NCBI GenBank assembly: GCA_022600195.1
Contig: JAHZKX010000062.1
Location: 62,001-126,000 of the forward strand
Origin: Planctomycetota bacterium
Lineage (GTDB): Bacteria > Planctomycetota > Planctomycetia > Planctomycetales > Planctomycetaceae
Reading direction: 5' to 3'
Length of the DNA: 64,000 nucleotides
Both the position numbers and the translations under genes were made by a program. Position 1 is the first letter of the stretch; every line of letters starts with the position of its first letter. The notes beneath the pieces were generated by a model. That model did not search any database. It was not told the DNA's origin and was given only the letters and a program-made list of their open reading frames with translations. Below, in pieces: positions 18,236 through 28,535 of the stretch.

Positions 18236-18751
18236 TCAATGTTTTTTATTAACCTTCTTCTTAAAGGGTGGGGCCGATATTCCTGTCTGGCCATATTTGT
18301 ATCTTGATTTTCGATTTGCCAAAGCTTTAGTCCATACATCGTATAATTTCTTTCTATCCGATTTTTTATATTGTGGTTTAGGTGAAGATTCATCTTTCGT
18401 CGACAAGCCGTACCAAATCACAAGGGAATGCTCGATATCCTTGGACGGTGGTCCCCAATGCAAAACAAGGGCTACATGACAAATCGCAAATCGATCTTCA
18501 TGCAGCAGGTTTTTCAATAACCATTTTTCATCTTCTGGGGAAATCTTTTTGATCCATTTGTCGGCAGGTTTCGAAATGCGGGGTAACAATCCCAAAAAAC
18601 CTCCATTCCATCTCACGTCAGAATTGTCCAACGCAGGTTCGTTCTTTTTTAACTCTGACTTTTCTTTATCTTTGAAATTGGCTGTCGCAACCTCAGACGC
18701 AATGAATAACGTCATACAAAGAATCGATGCTACCGCAGTGATTTTGAACAT
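18236..18751 (-). CDS. Small secreted protein of unknown function
   Basis: I do not recognise this 171-residue product. It starts with a clear signal peptide (hydrophobic residues about 5-17, then EVATA). A lysine-rich mature region follows, and the C-terminus is strongly basic (PPFKKKVNKKH). The central part contains GLLPRISKPADKWIKKISPEDEKWLLKNLL, quoted here only as a mainly helical stretch (positions about 53-83). It lies between the LRR protein gene and the sulfatase gene on the same strand, with 51 bases to the LRR stop codon. Confidence 0.55.
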   Translation of the reverse strand: MFKITAVASILCMTLFIASEVATANFKDKEKSELKKNEPALDNSDVRWNGGFLGLLPRISKPADKWIKKISPEDEKWLLKNLLHEDRFAICHVALVLHWGPPSKDIEHSLVIWYGLSTKDESSPKPQYKKSDRKKLYDVWTKALANRKSRYKYGQTGISAPPFKKKVNKKH

Positions 18752-18802
18752 GACTTTTCCCGAGAATTCTGTGCCAGCATAATTGTTTTATCAGCCTTCT
18801 AC

Positions 18803-20476
18803 TCAAGGCGTTGGGATTAATTCTGTGTATTCAATCTGACATTTTGGTAATGATGTCTCGAGTTGAGCAACACCTGTCGCTGTCACTTGTGTGTCTTTCA
18901 AGTTAAGATGACGCAATCTTGTGAGCCCTTGTAGATGAATTACTCCCGCATCGCTCGTTTTTGTACCATTCAGATCAAGCCGACTTAATTTCTTGAGTTG
19001 TTTCAGATGAATTAATCCGGCATCACTCACCTTTGTATCTGCGAGGCTGAGAGTCCAAAGATTCACAAGTTCACTCAGGTAGACCAAACCAGCATCGTCA
19101 ATCTGACTACTCCCCAGATAAAGCCAGTGAAGATCCGGGTGTTCTTTTAGATAGATCAGTCCAGGACCACTTACCTGGGAGCCGAATAGATTAAGGTTCT
19201 CTAGTTTGATAAGTCCTGTTAGATAAGATAGCCCGGTGTCACTTACGTTTACGAAATCGGAGTCAAGGTCCCCAAGTTCCGTTAATCCTTTGAGTTGACT
19301 CAGTCCGGCATCGCTTAATGGAATTCCGTTGAGTTCGAGCCTTTTCAAATGAGTGAGCTTTTTCAAGTGAATCAGCCCCGCGTTGCTAATTTGTGTTTCA
19401 CTAAGATTGAGTCTTGCGAGATTCGTGAATTCTTTCAGGTAGATCAACCCCGCGTCGCTGACCTGTTTTTTTACAAGATCGAGTTTTACAAGTTTTGTAA
19501 GTCTTTTTAAGTGACTTACCCCCGTGTCACTCACATCTGTTTCATTGAGTTCAAGGTCTACGAGATTCGTGAGGTCTTTCAGGTGGGTCAGTCCTGTGTC
19601 GCTTACTTGTGTTTTGCTTAAATCGAGTGATTCCAGATTTGTTAAACCCGAGAGATGGATCAACCCGGCATCAGTTATCTGGCTACTATGGAGATAAAGA
19701 GAGCTGAGATTAGAAAGTCCTTTTAAATGAGAGAGCCCGGAATCACTTACATTTCTGAAATCAAGATCTATATGTTCGAGACTAGTGAGTCCCGCCAGAT
19801 GACTCAAACCGGCATCGCTCATTTCAAGCTGATAGCATGTGAGTTCCTTCAGATTTGTGAGCCCTTTCAGGTGTATTAGTCCTGTATCTTTCTCCACCTG
19901 CGTATATGTTAACTCAAGCCACTCCAGATTTGTAAGTCCACTCAGATGAACTAGTCCTGCCTCACTCACTTGTGTTTGGCTGAGTCGAAGTTCTTTTAGA
20001 TTTGTGAGGTCTTTCAAGCGAATCAAACCGGCATCGCTCACTTGACTCTCACTGAGATCGAGGGTTTCTAATTTAGTGAGATCTTTGATATAGATCAGGT
20101 CCGCGTCACTCACTCCTGGATATGCAAGATAGAGTTCTTTTAGATCTTTAAACTCACTTAATAGGGCAAGTTCTGCGTGACCGACAGTTTCAAAATAACC
20201 AAGGATTACCGTGACTGTTTCAAAGGGAAGAAGTCGATCATACCCTAAGTGATTGTAAAGCCAGGACTGCCAAGCCACCGGAAGCGATCCCAATAGAAAT
20301 CCAGGTTCCGTATAACTACCGACTTCTTCATATGATTCCAGTTTTTGGATTGCCCGGCCATTTTTCACGATGGGTACGATGACAGCCACAATTAAAATGA
20401 GTACTGTCAGCAAAACCAATCTCCAGATCCACCGGAAATTGGCAATTCGTCTTTGTTTGATGTCCGTTTGATCCAC
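18803..20476 (-). CDS. Membrane-anchored leucine-rich-repeat protein, 18 repeats
   Basis: The product has 557 residues. One transmembrane segment (about residues 17-37) follows a basic N-terminus, so the repeat domain should face the periplasm. From residue 112 to 545 I count 18 consecutive leucine-rich repeats, all 24 residues long except two of 25. Each has the pattern L..L.L..T.VSDAGL.HL..LTN, the SDAGL type frequent in planctomycetes and related to the RNI/F-box class. No enzyme domain is present, so protein binding is the likely role. The start is a GTG at 20476 with a weak AAGAGA upstream. Base composition does not look foreign. Confidence 0.85.
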   Translation of the reverse strand: MDQTDIKQRRIANFRWIWRLVLLTVLILIVAVIVPIVKNGRAIQKLESYEEVGSYTEPGFLLGSLPVAWQSWLYNHLGYDRLLPFETVTVILGYFETVGHAELALLSEFKDLKELYLAYPGVSDADLIYIKDLTKLETLDLSESQVSDAGLIRLKDLTNLKELRLSQTQVSEAGLVHLSGLTNLEWLELTYTQVEKDTGLIHLKGLTNLKELTCYQLEMSDAGLSHLAGLTSLEHIDLDFRNVSDSGLSHLKGLSNLSSLYLHSSQITDAGLIHLSGLTNLESLDLSKTQVSDTGLTHLKDLTNLVDLELNETDVSDTGVSHLKRLTKLVKLDLVKKQVSDAGLIYLKEFTNLARLNLSETQISNAGLIHLKKLTHLKRLELNGIPLSDAGLSQLKGLTELGDLDSDFVNVSDTGLSYLTGLIKLENLNLFGSQVSGPGLIYLKEHPDLHWLYLGSSQIDDAGLVYLSELVNLWTLSLADTKVSDAGLIHLKQLKKLSRLDLNGTKTSDAGVIHLQGLTRLRHLNLKDTQVTATGVAQLETSLPKCQIEYTELIPTP

Positions 20477-20768
20477 AATCTTTTCTCTTAGATTCTGCCG
20501 AAGTAAAATGCTTGTCGGAAGCGTATAGACAGTGATTTATCATAGAGCAATAGGTGATACTATCAAATGGAATTATGGAATTTAGTCCTACTCGCATTGC
20601 ACGGTGACTCCAGTTGTTGGGAATTACCGCTTAATACACGATGAGTGTTGTTGGAAAGGTACCAGCGATGCCGAAACCACTGCGCAGCACAACGAAAAAG
20701 TGGGCCGGTATAGATCTCTAAGCTTGGTAGAAATGAGTCAGAATCGTTTGTGCTATCGTTTCACAATT

Positions 20769-22628
20769 CTATTGACCAGCCACATGCTCTTCGTCGTCCT
20801 GAATTCCCGGTGGGCGACCAATGGCGCGGAGCAAATTCAATTGTGCCTGATTGTAGGCGATGATCGAATTCAGGTAGGTCTGCCGGGCGTTGGCCAGGGC
20901 ATCGAATGACTGCAATCCTTCCAGAGGCAGTCCCGCCAATCCGCGGATGCGGCCCATGTTTTGATCGTAAGATTCGCTGGCGCGTTTGATGTTCTCTTCG
21001 GCCAGTCGAATTTGACTCCGTTGTGCCTGAACCGTATTCCAGGCGTTGGTCACATCCGCCAACACCAGATCATAAGCGCGATTGGTGCTGATCACACTCT
21101 GCTGGTAGACGCTGTTGGACTGCTGGCGTCGTGCACGTGTCCCGAATCCCAGGTTTTCGATTGACCAGACAGCCAGCACATCCACATCGGCGCGCCCATC
21201 CAGTCCATTCAGATTGTCATTCACGCCGCCACCAAATCCACCACCCGAGGCACCCATATGCAAGTTGGGCAGAAACGGACGCCAATGCTCGGCTCGGGCA
21301 CGAATCCGATTGGCCTCCATCCGTGCCGTCTGCTCATCTAATTCCGGGCGGTAAGTCTGGCCTTGGGAAATCAGCTGTTCTAATGGCGTCGATTCCTGAA
21401 CCAGCGACACAGGCAGTGGCTGTTCTTCCAAAGCAATCAGCAGCGTTTGTGTGCCAATTTCTTCCGGGTCTAATTGTAAAACTCGAATCAGGTTGGTCGA
21501 AGCAATTTTCATCGCCAGCTCGGCGTTGATGATGGCCTGCTTTCTCTTCGTCACTTCAACAGCCGACCGAGAGACATCGGCCCGCGATCCCTTTCCTGCG
21601 TTGACAAAAGCTTCCGTCAGTTTGAACAGCTCTTCTGCATTCTCCAGATTTTTCTTCGCAATCGCCAGATCCCCTTGTGCTTTCACAAGATCATAATATC
21701 CCAGCGAGGCTTCGAGCAGAGTATCATTAAAAGCGGCTGTGTAGTTCGAGCGGCTGGCATTATACAATTGGCATTCTGCCAAAGGTTCAAAGATCGTATC
21801 GGTCAACGAAAGATCAAGCCCCAGCCGTGCCGGTCCACCTGAACCACCGGTAAGTGGAGGATTATTGGCGGAAATTGCACCGCCTCCTACAAACAGTGAG
21901 TTCCGACTGATATCCTGGATGACCCCGTTTGTTCCCTGAATCTGCCCTTCATGTTTGGTATATCCAATTCCCGCATTCAGAGAAGGAATCCACATCGCTT
22001 TCGCTTTTGCATGCCGCGCGTAGGCTTCGTTGATCTGTTCCATCGCCAGTAGAACATTCCAGTTTTGGGCACCCGCCAGCCGCAAGGTCGCAGGCAGATC
22101 GATCGGATAAGATTTCAGACCAAAGGGAATCGTATCGTCGATCGAAAATGTCGGGTCACTTCCCGTTTCATTTTCCGCGGAAATACCCGGTGCAGGGGGG
22201 ATCGAAGTTTCCGCCAGATTGACCAGACGCGTCGGCTCTTCGTTCGTGTGCCCCACTAGTCGATTCAGCGATGCTTCTTGCTGCTCGTTCTCCGCCTCTG
22301 GTTTTTTTGGTACCGTTGCTACCGGGGGATCTTCGGTCCTGTCTCTTTTTCGGGTTCTCAGTTTACGATTCTGCGCCGGGAATCGTATCAGGCGGCGTTC
22401 GTCTGCATCGGATTGATCTTCATCATCAAAACCAAGCTCGACATACAAGGGCTTTTTCTCTGAGATATATTTCTGGGACCGCTTTTGTTTGATCCCATTT
22501 CGTTGTGCGAAATCCGTTGTTTTCGATTTTTCAACAGGGGTAAAAGCCGTGTATTGGTATCCCTGACAACCTGCAACTCCCGCACTCAGGAGCAGGGTGA
22601 ATGAAGTCATAATTGACTTGAGGGACAT
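20769..22628 (-). CDS. TolC-type outer-membrane efflux lipoprotein
   Basis: The product has 619 residues. A lipobox VAGC places lipidated Cys21 after a short signal, as in the OprM/CusC type of channel. About 110 disordered, charged residues follow. The OEP domain then has two matching halves (about 170-370 and 400-600) rich in coiled-coil heptads, such as NAEELFKLTEAFVNAG and ARQTYLNSIIAYNQAQLNLLRA. Such proteins form the trimeric exit duct of tripartite pumps. It is the last of three minus-strand genes with the RND pump and adaptor, so it is the cognate channel. AAGG about 10 bases upstream supports the ATG at 22628. Confidence 0.9.
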   Translation of the reverse strand: MSLKSIMTSFTLLLSAGVAGCQGYQYTAFTPVEKSKTTDFAQRNGIKQKRSQKYISEKKPLYVELGFDDEDQSDADERRLIRFPAQNRKLRTRKRDRTEDPPVATVPKKPEAENEQQEASLNRLVGHTNEEPTRLVNLAETSIPPAPGISAENETGSDPTFSIDDTIPFGLKSYPIDLPATLRLAGAQNWNVLLAMEQINEAYARHAKAKAMWIPSLNAGIGYTKHEGQIQGTNGVIQDISRNSLFVGGGAISANNPPLTGGSGGPARLGLDLSLTDTIFEPLAECQLYNASRSNYTAAFNDTLLEASLGYYDLVKAQGDLAIAKKNLENAEELFKLTEAFVNAGKGSRADVSRSAVEVTKRKQAIINAELAMKIASTNLIRVLQLDPEEIGTQTLLIALEEQPLPVSLVQESTPLEQLISQGQTYRPELDEQTARMEANRIRARAEHWRPFLPNLHMGASGGGFGGGVNDNLNGLDGRADVDVLAVWSIENLGFGTRARRQQSNSVYQQSVISTNRAYDLVLADVTNAWNTVQAQRSQIRLAEENIKRASESYDQNMGRIRGLAGLPLEGLQSFDALANARQTYLNSIIAYNQAQLNLLRAIGRPPGIQDDEEHVAGQ

Positions 22629-22800
22629 ACTACGTACCTTTTAGCCTGTATCCAGGTTGATGGTAGCGTCTCCAGAGCCATTGGGATCAAGTATAAAAGA
22701 TTGAAATCACTTTGGTTAACTTGGACGCGCTATCGGAATGAAATGATATCACACATTTTACCTGATGTATCGACCATGCCGATGCTGTCGCGTCTTATGA

Positions 22801-24195
22801 TTACTCCGTTATTGACACAATTTCCTGTCCATCCTTCAATTTGCCTGCAGGGTTTAACACAATGGAATCGCCAACCTTAATATCTGATGCAATCCCTACA
22901 GATTTTGCATTGTTGAACACAATGGACACAGGCTTTTTTTGGCAAGTAGTACCGTTTATAACCATTAGGTAAGGCTGATTCAGGTTATCAAACTGGACTG
23001 CGGAAACCGGAACAATGGGCAGGTTCTTCCAGTCATTGACGCGAACAGAAACGGTTCCGTACATGCCCGGTTTCAGCTGGAGCTTCTGTTTGGATGTTTG
23101 AACGGGGTTTTTGAATTCAATATCAACGCGCATCATACGAGATTTTTTATCCAGCGTACTCGAGGAGCGGCTGATCGTGCCTTCGATCGCCACACCGGGT
23201 AAACCACCAATATTGAAGAAGACAATTTTTTGCCCTTCCCGCACGCGCGAGGCATGTGTGTTGGGAACCGATGCCACAACGCGCACCTTGTCAATCCGCG
23301 AGACTTCAAACAATGGCATCGCGCCGGAGTTACTCGTAGCAGGACGCACAAAAGCACCATGGTCAACATGACGCTTGGTAATGATTCCATCATAGGGGGC
23401 ACGGATGGTTGCAAATTCAACCATCGTCGCCGCACGTTTGGCGACGGCCTTCGCGACCGCTAAATTGGCAGTCGCCGAAGCTTTATCTGCGACCGCTTTG
23501 ATTTCACCCGCCTGGGCAGCAGCCACATTTGCCTCAGCCGCTTTTTCATCAGCAGCCACACTCTCCAGCGCCGACTGCGCTGCTTTGACTGCGTACTCTG
23601 CTTCATCCCGATTCTCTGTTCCGATCGATCCTGTTTTTACCAGCGCCTGGATACGTTGATATTTGGTTTTTTGCAAATCCAGTAATGCCTGCTTCTCTGA
23701 TTTGTGTGATTTCGCTTGAGTGACTTCGGACATCCGCTGTCTGGTGAGTGCTTTCGACTGTGTGATGGCAGCGATAGCCTGTCCTTCTGCACTCTTCGCC
23801 TGTTCGACTTTTGCCAGCTTCTCGGAAAGTTCATCCCGCAACTCAGGAATCGCAATCACTGCCAGAGGCATCCCCTTTTTGACAAGGGAGCCGATGTCGA
23901 TCTCTTTTTTACCGATGGACTTGACCTCCTGCACATAGCCTCCCACGCGGGAAAACAGCTGTGATGTTTCCATGCCATGCACGGAGGAACCGGGCAGATC
24001 AATTTTTTCAGAATACGCGATGCCTTCAACTTTGCCAACTTCTACCCGAACCGGTCCATTACTTTTGGCAACGGGCGGTGCTTCTACTGGGGCAGATTTC
24101 CCTTTTGGACTGTTGTTAGCATTATCACAACCACTTAAAAATAGTGAGAGGGAAACGGTGATCACTAACAGAGTTGAGAAGGTTTTTACGTTCAT
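22801..24195 (-). CDS. RND efflux periplasmic adaptor lipoprotein (HlyD/AcrA family)
   Basis: The product has 464 residues, with lipobox LSGC at residues 20-23 and Cys23 as the lipid anchor. The lipoyl/barrel-sandwich parts flank a long alanine-rich coiled coil (about residues 125-255). FATIRAPYDGIITKRHVDHG is the typical return into the lipoyl domain. A beta-barrel domain (VRVVASVPNTHASRV) and a membrane-proximal domain (LKPGMYGTVSV) follow. The coiled coil is longer than in AcrA. It lies 61 bases after the pump gene and before the channel gene, and should link the two across the periplasm. Confidence 0.92.
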   Translation of the reverse strand: MNVKTFSTLLVITVSLSLFLSGCDNANNSPKGKSAPVEAPPVAKSNGPVRVEVGKVEGIAYSEKIDLPGSSVHGMETSQLFSRVGGYVQEVKSIGKKEIDIGSLVKKGMPLAVIAIPELRDELSEKLAKVEQAKSAEGQAIAAITQSKALTRQRMSEVTQAKSHKSEKQALLDLQKTKYQRIQALVKTGSIGTENRDEAEYAVKAAQSALESVAADEKAAEANVAAAQAGEIKAVADKASATANLAVAKAVAKRAATMVEFATIRAPYDGIITKRHVDHGAFVRPATSNSGAMPLFEVSRIDKVRVVASVPNTHASRVREGQKIVFFNIGGLPGVAIEGTISRSSSTLDKKSRMMRVDIEFKNPVQTSKQKLQLKPGMYGTVSVRVNDWKNLPIVPVSAVQFDNLNQPYLMVINGTTCQKKPVSIVFNNAKSVGIASDIKVGDSIVLNPAGKLKDGQEIVSITE

Positions 24196-24256
24196 GTTTT
24201 CATTCGCAAATAATAGAAGTTGTTTCGTGATTGATGATGTTCAGCGGTGAGAATCA

Positions 24257-27200
24257 TTACTCCCATCCCGGCTCAGGCTTTTTCTGCTTGATGGGGCGTT
24301 TAATCATAACATACAAACAGGGAACAACAAATTTAGGCAATAAGGTCGCCGCGATGACACCTCCCACAATGGTTCGCGCAAGGGGGACATCTGCCTCACC
24401 TCCGGAGAGTCCGCCGAAGAGGGAAGGAAACGCCATTGGCGTTAATGCCAGAATCGTGGTGAGCGAGGTCATTAAAATCGGGCGAAACCGGACCACGGCT
24501 GCATCGATGATCGCTTCCTGAATCGAAGCGCCCTCTTCCAGACGATGGTTGGCAAAATCGAGTAGCACAATCGTGTATTCCACCACAATTCCGATCATCA
24601 TGATGATGCCCATGAATGATTGAATATTCAACCGCGTACCTGTCAGCTTCAGAATCACAGCCACGCCAATAAAGCCCAGCGGCACGGTGACCATCACAAT
24701 CAGGGGATCAAGAAACGAACGGAATTGCGCCACCATCACCAGGTAAACGAGCATCGTCGCCAGGATGAGTCCGACCGAGAAGTCGACGAACGAATTACGC
24801 ATCGACAGAATCTCGCCTTGCACATCAATCGTAAAACCTTTGGCCGAGGTTTTATATTTGGTCGGTTCATTCAACCCGATTGTCGCCAATACATTTTGAA
24901 ACCACACAGGATAGCGGGCGGCTGCAGAACGACTGTCAGGTGTGGGGACCAGCTTCAATTTGTGTTTACTGTCCTGCAGCTTGGCTTCAATCTTTGAAAC
25001 AACGGTACCCAAATCGTAACCCAGGCTCACATTCGCAAACACATCTGTCACACGTGTGATGTTGCGATGATTGATCACCGCTGGCCCAGTGGCACTCGCA
25101 TCGAAAGTCGCGACATCTTCCAGGTAAACCAGAGAGCCATCTTTCTGGTTCTTGATCGGTATCGATTTCAGTGAATCGAGTGAGTTAATATCTTTTTCGA
25201 AATACTGAGTCCCCAGAAAGTAATGATTGCCATTTTTGGGATCAATCCAGAACGCCGGATCGAAGTTGATCGAACTGTTGGTCGTACTCACCAGGCTCTT
25301 CATCACGTCTTCCACATTCACATTCAGACTGAGTGCTTTCACGCGATCAATCTCAACTTTGATCATGGGATAATCATTGCGCTGTGCAATCCGAACGTCG
25401 GTTGCACCCTCCACACTTTCGATGGTGGAAACCAGTTCTCTGGCGATCTCCTGCGCGGTATCTAATGTGTAACCGGTAACCTGCAAATGAATGGGCGAAG
25501 GTTCTCCCATGTTCAAGGCAGCGGTCAGGATCCCGCCGGTATCAAAGGCGACATCGACGCCCGCTGCTTTCAAAACGGGATCTGCATTCAAGCGTTTACG
25601 CAAACGCTCGACCACTTCGAAGACACTACCTTTCCGTTTGTCTTGTAATTGGACCAGAGTGAACGCATCCATGGGTCCGCTATTGGGAGAATAAGCCGCC
25701 GGCCAGTCGAGCAGCACGCCGATGTTCGAAATCAACATCGTACAACTCGAATCGGCCAGTGCCTGTTTGACTTCTGATTCCGTCAGTGTGCGTTCTTCTC
25801 CATTTGTATATTTTGTTTTTGTCGCAGGATAGATAGAGACTGCCGCCGGGTTGTTGGGGGCAGGGTCTCCGACATCTTCCACAATCATGTTTTCAATGCG
25901 GGCAACCAGTTCTTCGGTTTTTTGTAATTCGGTTCCCGATCGCGCGCGAATATAAATTGTGAATTGACCTGAATCGACGGGCGGAAATAATTCACTGCCC
26001 GTTCCGGACATAATCACTAGAGAGCCAATAAATAACAGCAACGAGCCAACCATAATCAGCCAGCGTAATTTGAGAGCCCCTAATAATAACTTGCGATACC
26101 CGCCCACAAGCCAGTTCAAGTCAGCAGGATTGTAACTGGAAGAGAGCCCCATGCTTTTTTCGGAATCAGCTCCGCCCTTTGACTTTCGTCTGCTCATGAT
26201 TTTCGAAGCCGCCACCGGGATAAATAAGATCGCGACTAAATAAGAGGCAATCACAGCGAATAGAACCGACATCGCCAGTGGCGTAAAAAGATATTTTGCC
26301 AGACCGGAAAGGAACATCACCGGTAAAAAGACGACGACAAAAGTAATCGTGGAAACAAACAGCGGAACGGCTACTTCAGTCGTCCCTGCCCAGGCCGATT
26401 GTAATGGTGCCTCGCCCGCATCAATATGGCGTTCCACATTATCGATCACCACAATCGCCTGATCGATTAAGATACCAACGGCCAACGCCAAACCCCCCAG
26501 CGTCATGGCGTTGATCGTGTTACCGGTAAAATACAGGCCGATCATCGAAACCATAATGGAAATCGGAATCGCCATCGTGATGATCATCGTCGCCCGCCAG
26601 TTACGCAGGAAGATGAATACGATCAAACCGGAAAAGAAGGCTCCCAAAATCCCCGCAATCCACAAAGCATCGATACTTTCACGTACTTTCACCGATTGAT
26701 CCATCACGACATCCAGCGTCAGATTTTTCATCTTGGGATCATCGTCGCCATTGGGCAGCTTACGTTCGTCTTTCAGTTTGTTCAGGATTTCCGCCATCTT
26801 GCCATGAATGCGGTCAACGATTTCAATAGTGTTCGAGCCGGGCTGTCGATAAACGGGTACATAAACCAGTGACCGGTTATTCACACGCACGATGTTCGAT
26901 TGAATCTGGTGGCTGTCCTGCACTTCCCCCACATGGCTGAAGAGAATCGGTTCTCCCCCTTCACCAATTTTGATGGGGGCATTGTTAAGGAGTTCCACTT
27001 TTTCGGGAATCGCATTTGTGTAGATATAAAATTCACGCCCCTCAATCTTGGCGCTCCCAGCCGGGATCAGAACATTCTGCTTACGCAGGGCTTCGTGAAC
27101 ATCCAGAATGGAGATATTCCGCGCACGTAACTTTTCCGGATCGACATACGCCAGAATCCGTCTGAGCTTCCCGCCATTCACAGCCGGTGCAATCACACCG

Positions 27201-27703
27201 TTGATTGACTGCAGGTTGTTCCTTAAATTTTTGTAAGCAATGTCATAGAGTTCGCTGTCATCCATATCCGGGTTGGAAACCGAAACCAGACAGAGCGGCA
27301 CAGAAGCCGTAGGGTCAAAAGGCATCACCATCGGCGGAATCGTCCCGGGAGGCAGGTAGAACATATCACTCATGGCGTAGCTACTGACCTGGCTGATCAC
27401 ATCAGCCTGTGAAACTCCTTCATGAAAGAAGTCTTTCACAATGCAGACGCCCTGCATGGCTTTCGCTTCCTGATGTTCAATGCCCGCCGATTGACCCGTC
27501 CAGCGCTGCAACCGACTCATGATGTCCCGTTCCATCACTTCGGGAGGCATACCCGGATAGAAGGTCACAATCTGCGCCGCCGACGTCCGGTATGTGGGCA
27601 GCAGGTCAGCCGGAATCCGCAGCATGCTGACGACGCCAATAATGAACACGATCAAAACGATCACAATAACCAGATACGGATTTTTAAGCGCGGCACGAAT
27701 CAT
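24257..27703 (-). CDS. RND-family inner-membrane efflux pump
   Basis: The product has 1148 residues, slightly longer than AcrB-type pumps (about 1040). It has the usual first helix followed by RIPADLLP, a porter domain, helices 2-6, a second porter domain and helices 8-12. In helix 4 the proton-relay pair normally read as Asp-Asp is Asp414-Gln415 (GILIDQAIVV). In helix 10 the place of the usual lysine or asparagine holds Glu1042-Tyr1043 (GIVVEYTIVLLDFANH). The relay is therefore non-canonical. Substrates are unknown; the sequence does not fit the CusA heavy-metal class closely. It heads a three-gene operon with adaptor and channel. Confidence 0.92.
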   Translation of the reverse strand: MIRAALKNPYLVIVIVLIVFIIGVVSMLRIPADLLPTYRTSAAQIVTFYPGMPPEVMERDIMSRLQRWTGQSAGIEHQEAKAMQGVCIVKDFFHEGVSQADVISQVSSYAMSDMFYLPPGTIPPMVMPFDPTASVPLCLVSVSNPDMDDSELYDIAYKNLRNNLQSINGVIAPAVNGGKLRRILAYVDPEKLRARNISILDVHEALRKQNVLIPAGSAKIEGREFYIYTNAIPEKVELLNNAPIKIGEGGEPILFSHVGEVQDSHQIQSNIVRVNNRSLVYVPVYRQPGSNTIEIVDRIHGKMAEILNKLKDERKLPNGDDDPKMKNLTLDVVMDQSVKVRESIDALWIAGILGAFFSGLIVFIFLRNWRATMIITMAIPISIMVSMIGLYFTGNTINAMTLGGLALAVGILIDQAIVVIDNVERHIDAGEAPLQSAWAGTTEVAVPLFVSTITFVVVFLPVMFLSGLAKYLFTPLAMSVLFAVIASYLVAILFIPVAASKIMSRRKSKGGADSEKSMGLSSSYNPADLNWLVGGYRKLLLGALKLRWLIMVGSLLLFIGSLVIMSGTGSELFPPVDSGQFTIYIRARSGTELQKTEELVARIENMIVEDVGDPAPNNPAAVSIYPATKTKYTNGEERTLTESEVKQALADSSCTMLISNIGVLLDWPAAYSPNSGPMDAFTLVQLQDKRKGSVFEVVERLRKRLNADPVLKAAGVDVAFDTGGILTAALNMGEPSPIHLQVTGYTLDTAQEIARELVSTIESVEGATDVRIAQRNDYPMIKVEIDRVKALSLNVNVEDVMKSLVSTTNSSINFDPAFWIDPKNGNHYFLGTQYFEKDINSLDSLKSIPIKNQKDGSLVYLEDVATFDASATGPAVINHRNITRVTDVFANVSLGYDLGTVVSKIEAKLQDSKHKLKLVPTPDSRSAAARYPVWFQNVLATIGLNEPTKYKTSAKGFTIDVQGEILSMRNSFVDFSVGLILATMLVYLVMVAQFRSFLDPLIVMVTVPLGFIGVAVILKLTGTRLNIQSFMGIIMMIGIVVEYTIVLLDFANHRLEEGASIQEAIIDAAVVRFRPILMTSLTTILALTPMAFPSLFGGLSGGEADVPLARTIVGGVIAATLLPKFVVPCLYVMIKRPIKQKKPEPGWE

Positions 27704-28017
27704 ATAAGCTGCTATGAATTCTGAGAGAGGGAATCAGTGGGAAGTAAAAACACAGATGATGCTAACCATTGTTTGTGAGAGAGTACCAACGGCTGCTAAT
27801 AGTAACTCTTTTACAAACTCTATGTTACAGCAAATAGCCTAAAATTATGGATTAGGCATTAACGGTTACGAGACTCGCATGAAACCCATCGACGATCAAA
27901 CGCCAGGAATTCAGGGACTTGACAGAATCTTTTATTCAGGCTTGATTCGAATCGAGTGCCATGCAAATGCAAGTCCGCAAGTGAAAGTGTCGGTAGCATT
28001 GAGGTAACCGTTGGGGG
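27704..28017. other. Region upstream of the RND operon, no gene seen
   Basis: These 314 bases lie between the efflux operon start and a small membrane protein gene. They presumably contain the operon promoter, but I could not identify convincing promoter boxes, an operator or a hairpin. No reading frame is supported. Confidence 0.4.
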
Positions 28018-28311
28018 CTAGCTTTTTGATAATCCAGTAGTAATCCAGTAAATGAGACAGCCAGCGGAAATCATTACGATAATGTATATTATAGAATATA
28101 AGAAATCGTTTTTATTTCCAGTATTGCAATTGCCCTCATATATAGGTCGCATTGGTTCCAGATCAGGTCTCCCCGAGATAGATTCTAAAAGTGATGCATT
28201 TTCCCGAGAGATCCCATCTCCTAGTTCATGGATAAAATTTATTTTTTTTGAGATCCAGTTCATGAATAACACTAATCCAAATATAGTGAGAACTACCTGA
28301 AAGTCATTCAT
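28018..28311 (-). CDS. Small two-helix membrane protein, unknown
   Basis: This is a 97-residue frame with an ATG at 28311. It has a hydrophobic segment at about residues 5-18 and a second at about 72-91 (YIIVMISAGCLIYW). The middle is a short polar region containing two Pro-rich turns and one Cys. I do not recognise it. AT-rich composition and the absence of other support make it a hypothetical gene only. Confidence 0.4.
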   Translation of the reverse strand: MNDFQVVLTIFGLVLFMNWISKKINFIHELGDGISRENASLLESISGRPDLEPMRPIYEGNCNTGNKNDFLYSIIYIIVMISAGCLIYWITTGLSKS

Positions 28312-28535
28312 CAGCTTTGGTCCGTATCATTGAGAACTGTCAACACAGTAAAATACGATCTGCTCTCCTGAAATTATATTCGATCTCGTTTCGAATGAAT
28401 CTGACTTTTCGATTTCTTGTCGAAGAAATAAATAAAACCCGGAAGCTGAAGTTTGCCGTCCTGGTTCATAATATAATTCTCTGAACGCAGGTAAGAGTGA
28501 TGAAGATCAAATTAAACTGATCCTGTGGTCGGCAT

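Noticed and set aside
18803-20476. Regular DNA periodicity resembling a repeat array or CRISPR
   Set aside because: The 72-base period is coding leucine-rich repeats, with no conserved repeat-spacer structure.
27919-27947. TTGACA with a possible -10 box
   Set aside because: The -10 match is poor (TTGATT), and no plus-strand gene follows nearby.
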